NCBI RefSeq assembly: GCF_018991925.1 | Contig: NW_024735503.1 | Location: 4,559,384-4,623,383 of the forward strand | Source: Homarus americanus | Lineage: Eukaryota; Arthropoda; Malacostraca; Decapoda; Nephropidae | Reading direction: 5' to 3' | Length of the DNA stretch: 64,000 nucleotides | Shown here: one piece after another, positions 62,265 to 64,000 of the stretch | Numbering within the stretch: position 1 is the first letter of the stretch | Layout: every line of letters begins with the position of its first letter | Notes under the pieces: model-generated | The model's database searches: none | Seen by the model: the letters and a program-made list of their open reading frames with translations, nothing else | Told to the model about the DNA's origin: nothing | Program-made: the position numbers and the translations under genes

Positions 62265-63506
62265 TTATCGGTAACTGGTAACCGAGATCATCCGAGTCTG
62301 GCGCCTGAACTTCACAGGAGCTCTTGCAGGGTAGTGCCTCGACTGACTCCAGCTTGGAAACATCGTCAAGGACACGAGCAAAGTTAATGCGAGTCCTGCA
62401 ATTATATTTCCTAATAAATTAGCTTGATATAATTTAGGCTTCTTAAAGGAAGGGGGTGAGAATGGTCCAACAAAATCTATGGCTACCCGAGAAAATGGCT
62501 CTGTAATGATGGGTAAGGGTTTAAGAGGAACAGGGCGGACTCTACCCTTGGCGGACATACGTTGGCAATGATCACAACTCCTACAAAAGGCTCTAATATC
62601 TGCTCCCATACCTGGCCAGTAAAACTGATCAGCAACCTTCATATAAGTCTTTCTACGAGAACAGTGTCCTGCTAGAGGGCTCTCGTGAGCTACAGAGAGA
62701 ATGTTACTACGACAATCAGCAGGGACAACAAGTAAAAACCGACGTACTTTGGCTGGTTGCTTGGATGACACACAAGACCTATGTAACAGATCATTTATAC
62801 AAACAAACTTGTAAACAGACCCATCTCTAACCTGATCCTCCTCTCCGGAAGTCACCTTCTCCCTCACCCGCGTCAGAGTGGTACAGGAGGCTTGAAGCTT
62901 GGCGAACTCCTTGGGTGTCACAGTCAATGGTTGCAATTTCGGCAGAACCAGGGGATGCAGTTGTTTCACCTTCGCCGACCATGTCTCCACAGCTTGGACC
63001 TTTGCTTGAGGCGAGGTGGCGCGTGAGGGTGGCGAGGCGGCGTGGTTAGGTGGCGAGGAGACTGGTTTTAAGGGTTCTGGGTCGTTAGGGTCACGAACTC
63101 CGGGAACATTACCAATGAGAACACTAGCGAATTTAATGGACGCTCTTACCACATTAGACCAACCAATGAAATAGGGGCAACGCAGGTAGCACCTAACAAC
63201 AGGGAACTGATCAACACGACCTAAATAATCGTCTACACTAAAGTTCGAGCAGCTGGAGACGTCAGCGTCAGGCAGGGCTTCCTCAGAGACAATAATACAC
63301 GAGCAGCCGGTGTCCCTGATGATAGTAGATGCCCAAGACCCATTTATTGTTCTGCTGACACAATAACGGGGGCAGCTCCTGTCTTCCAAACAGAATCCGA
63401 CCTTGTAGCTGGGCTGATGAATGTCGGTAGATTTGAAGGCACGGGATTCCTGGGACAGCGAGAATGAATGTGCTCTTCTTTTCTCTGTAGCCAGGGTGCA
63501 CCGCAT
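62265..63506 (-). CDS. Gypsy-type protease plus integrase ORF (413 aa)
   Basis: Open minus-strand frame. Aspartic protease segment: STIIRDTGCSCIIVSEEAL with the catalytic D-T-G at residues 65-67, and FASVLIGNVPGVRDP at 127-140. A hydrophilic linker (150-170) is followed by an integrase zinc-binding domain: H274, H281, C311 and C314 in SPLAGHCSRRKTYMKVADQF and RSCDHCQ. The start of the catalytic core follows (VAIDFVGPF, first Asp at 344). The core then breaks off into an unrelated C-terminus, so the remaining catalytic Asp and Glu are absent. There is no reverse transcriptase between protease and integrase. That is either a deletion or the gmr1-type order protease-integrase-RT, with the downstream RT lost. 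Confidence 0.75.
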   Translation of the reverse strand: MRCTLATEKRRAHSFSLSQESRAFKSTDIHQPSYKVGFCLEDRSCPRYCVSRTINGSWASTIIRDTGCSCIIVSEEALPDADVSSCSNFSVDDYLGRVDQFPVVRCYLRCPYFIGWSNVVRASIKFASVLIGNVPGVRDPNDPEPLKPVSSPPNHAASPPSRATSPQAKVQAVETWSAKVKQLHPLVLPKLQPLTVTPKEFAKLQASCTTLTRVREKVTSGEEDQVRDGSVYKFVCINDLLHRSCVSSKQPAKVRRFLLVVPADCRSNILSVAHESPLAGHCSRRKTYMKVADQFYWPGMGADIRAFCRSCDHCQRMSAKGRVRPVPLKPLPIITEPFSRVAIDFVGPFSPPSFKKPKLYQANLLGNIIAGLALTLLVSLTMFPSWSQSRHYPARAPVKFRRQTRMISVTSYR

Positions 63507-64000
63507 GGTCGAGAACTACTCCCTTCCACCTGGGAATGGTTCTCGGACGACGGCGCTTCTGTGTTCTTTCACTGGGGAGTGAGACTTGGGGTAGGCGTTG
63601 CGAGCGGACGCCCAGTTGTCAGTTAAGTTGTACAGCTACCCTAGCGTCGCTGGCCTGTGTTCCTTAATGAATATTCTCAGGTCTGGCTGTAGAGAAGACA
63701 AACACTCGATCCAATATCATGAAGTTATGGAGAGAGACGGCGGTTTCTCAACCTCTGACTCCTCTAACCATTGCTGAAACAAACGACCAAGGTGGATTGA
63801 AAAATTGCTGATATATTTCCCCTGGTTCTAATCTGTCCTGCGGAAATCAACAACACGATAACTATCGGAAGTCTTATAAACCCCTCGCTAGAGAGCTTGC
63901 TTCAACAAAGAAAATTCTAGTAATGTCGGCAGACAGGGACGTATAAATTCACAGGTTTCCCACCAGTAGGCTACTGTCCTGTTCCAAGCGTATAGTCATT
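63507..64000. other. Leader and possible primer-binding site of the protease-integrase element
   Basis: Minus strand reads TGGGCGTCCGCTCGC at about 63601-63615 after an ACTGACAAC end, a plausible primer site next to an LTR. The sequence from 63617 to the window end would then be the 5' LTR, but it does not match the candidate 3' LTR at 61136-62005, so at least one assignment is wrong. Confidence 0.3.

Noticed and set aside
63617..64000. 5' LTR of the protease-integrase element
   Set aside because: It does not match the candidate 3' LTR at 61136-62005, so I kept it only as a low-confidence note.

Overview
This is eukaryotic DNA with almost no host coding sequence. It reads as a transposon graveyard of a kind common in large arthropod genomes. 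The CR1-type and Penelope-like retroelements, Ty3/Gypsy families, tRNA-derived SINEs, Helitron remnants, long (AT)n and (AAT)n arrays and TTAGG-like motifs suggest a decapod or other malacostracan crustacean. That assignment is inferred from element style; no species-diagnostic gene is present. Two 100-N blocks (5716-5815, 23279-23378) are scaffold gaps.

The only convincing host gene is a fragment of a glycosyltransferase family 92 (DUF23) gene on the minus strand. It has two exons with compatible phases (14365-14541, then 11912-12126), and the intron between them holds a Penelope-like element flanked by (AT)n.

Layout: 1-8 kb holds DNA-transposon relics, including a hAT element with an 8-bp target duplication nested inside a Tigger-like element, and minisatellites. 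8-16 kb holds the GT92 fragment, Penelope-1 with hammerhead-ribozyme-like motifs, and SINEs. 16-23 kb holds a young, structurally complete Ty3/Gypsy element (16083-21901; LTRs of equal length with one difference seen; 5-bp target duplication; one uninterrupted gag-pol ORF of 1529 codons). It is inserted in the ORF1 of an older LINE, which also carries a solo LTR inside its zinc knuckle. 24-29 kb holds a two-LTR non-autonomous element, a solo LTR of the 16-kb Gypsy family, and a mariner mini-element split by a solo LTR.

The largest structure is an inverted duplication. The left arm (31071-38554) and right arm (39804-46346) are near-identical reverse complements around a 1.25-kb spacer. Each arm carries the same nested stack of CR1 LINE, 1.75-kb solo LTR and SINE. 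Only the left arm carries an additional 930-bp LTR, which orders the events.

Right of the palindrome are two deleted Gypsy derivatives (46.3-48.3 kb and 56.2-59.1 kb), a second CR1 copy with a PHD-like zinc-finger ORF1, a 2.1-kb array of a 21-bp satellite open in several frames on both strands, Helitron remnants ending in a canonical hairpin plus CTAG, and a 413-codon ORF that joins a retroviral-type protease directly to an integrase. That order resembles gmr1-type Gypsy elements. I see no RNA genes other than the ribozyme-like motifs, no CRISPR array and no operons.
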